A stretch of 7,112 bases of DNA, from NCBI GenBank assembly GCA_011523195.1, contig WTHH01000370.1, positions 1 to 7,112 on the forward strand, given 5' to 3'. The notes under the pieces were generated by a model. That model was not told the DNA's origin and did not search any database. It saw only the letters and a list, made by a program, of their open reading frames with translations. How positions within the stretch are numbered: the stretch's first letter is position 1; the number at the start of each line of letters is the position of its first letter. Shown here piece by piece: positions 6,930-7,112 of this stretch. Position numbers and translations under genes: made by a program. The DNA is from Verrucomicrobiales bacterium. Lineage in GTDB: Bacteria > Verrucomicrobiota > Verrucomicrobiia > Limisphaerales > UBA1096.

Positions 6930-6950
6930 CGCTTGGCTAAGCGCTTGGCT
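6930..6950. repeat. degenerate intergenic copy of the palindrome plus an extra half-copy
   Basis: CGCTTGGCTAAGCG (one change from the perfect 14-mer) is immediately followed by a second CTTGGCT half, overlapping at CGCTT. It lies between the convergent aroC and esterase genes, ten bases past the esterase stop. It is the only copy outside a gene in this window. It can form a short GCTT/AAGC stem but has no T tract in either direction. Confidence 0.55.
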
Positions 6951-6960
6951 GGTTTGGGGG

Positions 6961-7112
6961 TTACTTCGAACGAGCTAGCATCCACTTGATGATTCGCTCG
7001 CGGGCGGCGCTCCTCGGCGGGGTGACATGGCCTCCGTCCACAACTTCCCATAGTTCGGTCACGACTTTGCCGTCTTTTGATTCGTAGCGAACCACCTTGG
7101 TTTCAGCGCCGT
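6961..7112 (-). CDS. probable alpha/beta-hydrolase esterase (LpqC / PHB-depolymerase-like), C-terminal end only
   Basis: Fifty codons including the TAA stop lie in the window; the 5' part is beyond the right edge. The visible residues include TKVVRYESKDGKVVTELWEV followed by VDGGHVTPP and end in ERIIKWMLARSK. A strand running into G-G-H, then a proline-containing turn and a final amphipathic helix, is how secreted esterases of the LpqC/polyhydroxybutyrate depolymerase type present the catalytic histidine; the usual GGGHTWPG is only loosely matched. The serine nucleophile motif is not in view, so the assignment is a reading of a short tail. That it is a coding end is well supported, since the frame is open and ends in a plausible C-terminal helix. 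Confidence 0.5.
   Translation of the reverse strand, partial: GAETKVVRYESKDGKVVTELWEVVDGGHVTPPRSAARERIIKWMLARSK

Overview
The window looks like chromosomal DNA from the PVC group of bacteria, most likely Verrucomicrobiota or Planctomycetota. It is moderately GC-rich. It carries two large exported proteins of kinds that are abundant in those phyla: a DUF1549/DUF1553 (PSD1-type) protein with a CxxCH motif, and a LamG + fibronectin-like + Rossmann + PQQ-propeller fusion. These lie beside an ordinary housekeeping gene, aroC. The phylum is inferred from protein families only; there is no rRNA marker.

Layout. Positions 1-2477 (minus) hold most of a DUF1549/DUF1553 gene whose 3' end lies beyond the left edge; I read 825 codons without a break. 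Positions 2478-2768 are a 290-base gene-free stretch with an A-rich, UP-element-like tract, a good -35/-10 pair and a very strong intrinsic terminator, all on the minus strand; together they could frame a small RNA of about 125 nt. Positions 2769-5669 (minus) encode a 966-residue exported multidomain protein. An 87-base divergent gap separates it from aroC (5757-6842, plus), a complete chorismate synthase. Positions 6843-6960 are a convergent intergenic gap with a hairpin just after aroC and a copy of a palindromic repeat. Positions 6961-7112 (minus) are the C-terminal 49 residues of what is probably an alpha/beta-hydrolase esterase.

How the genes relate. The two large minus-strand genes run in the same direction and both products carry signal peptides, so they may act together at the cell envelope, probably in a catabolic or surface role; that link is by context only. 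The terminator between them suggests they are not one simple operon. aroC makes chorismate for aromatic amino acids in the cytoplasm and is functionally unrelated.

The most unusual signal is a short perfect palindrome, CTTGGCCAAG (often extended to CGCTTGGCCAAGCG). It occurs six times perfectly, with several degenerate copies, in both large genes and in the gap after aroC. It is read in more than one codon frame, so it looks like an iterated DNA-level element rather than a protein repeat. The second is the possible small RNA between the two large genes. I do not see a defence system, mobile element, CRISPR array or tRNA.
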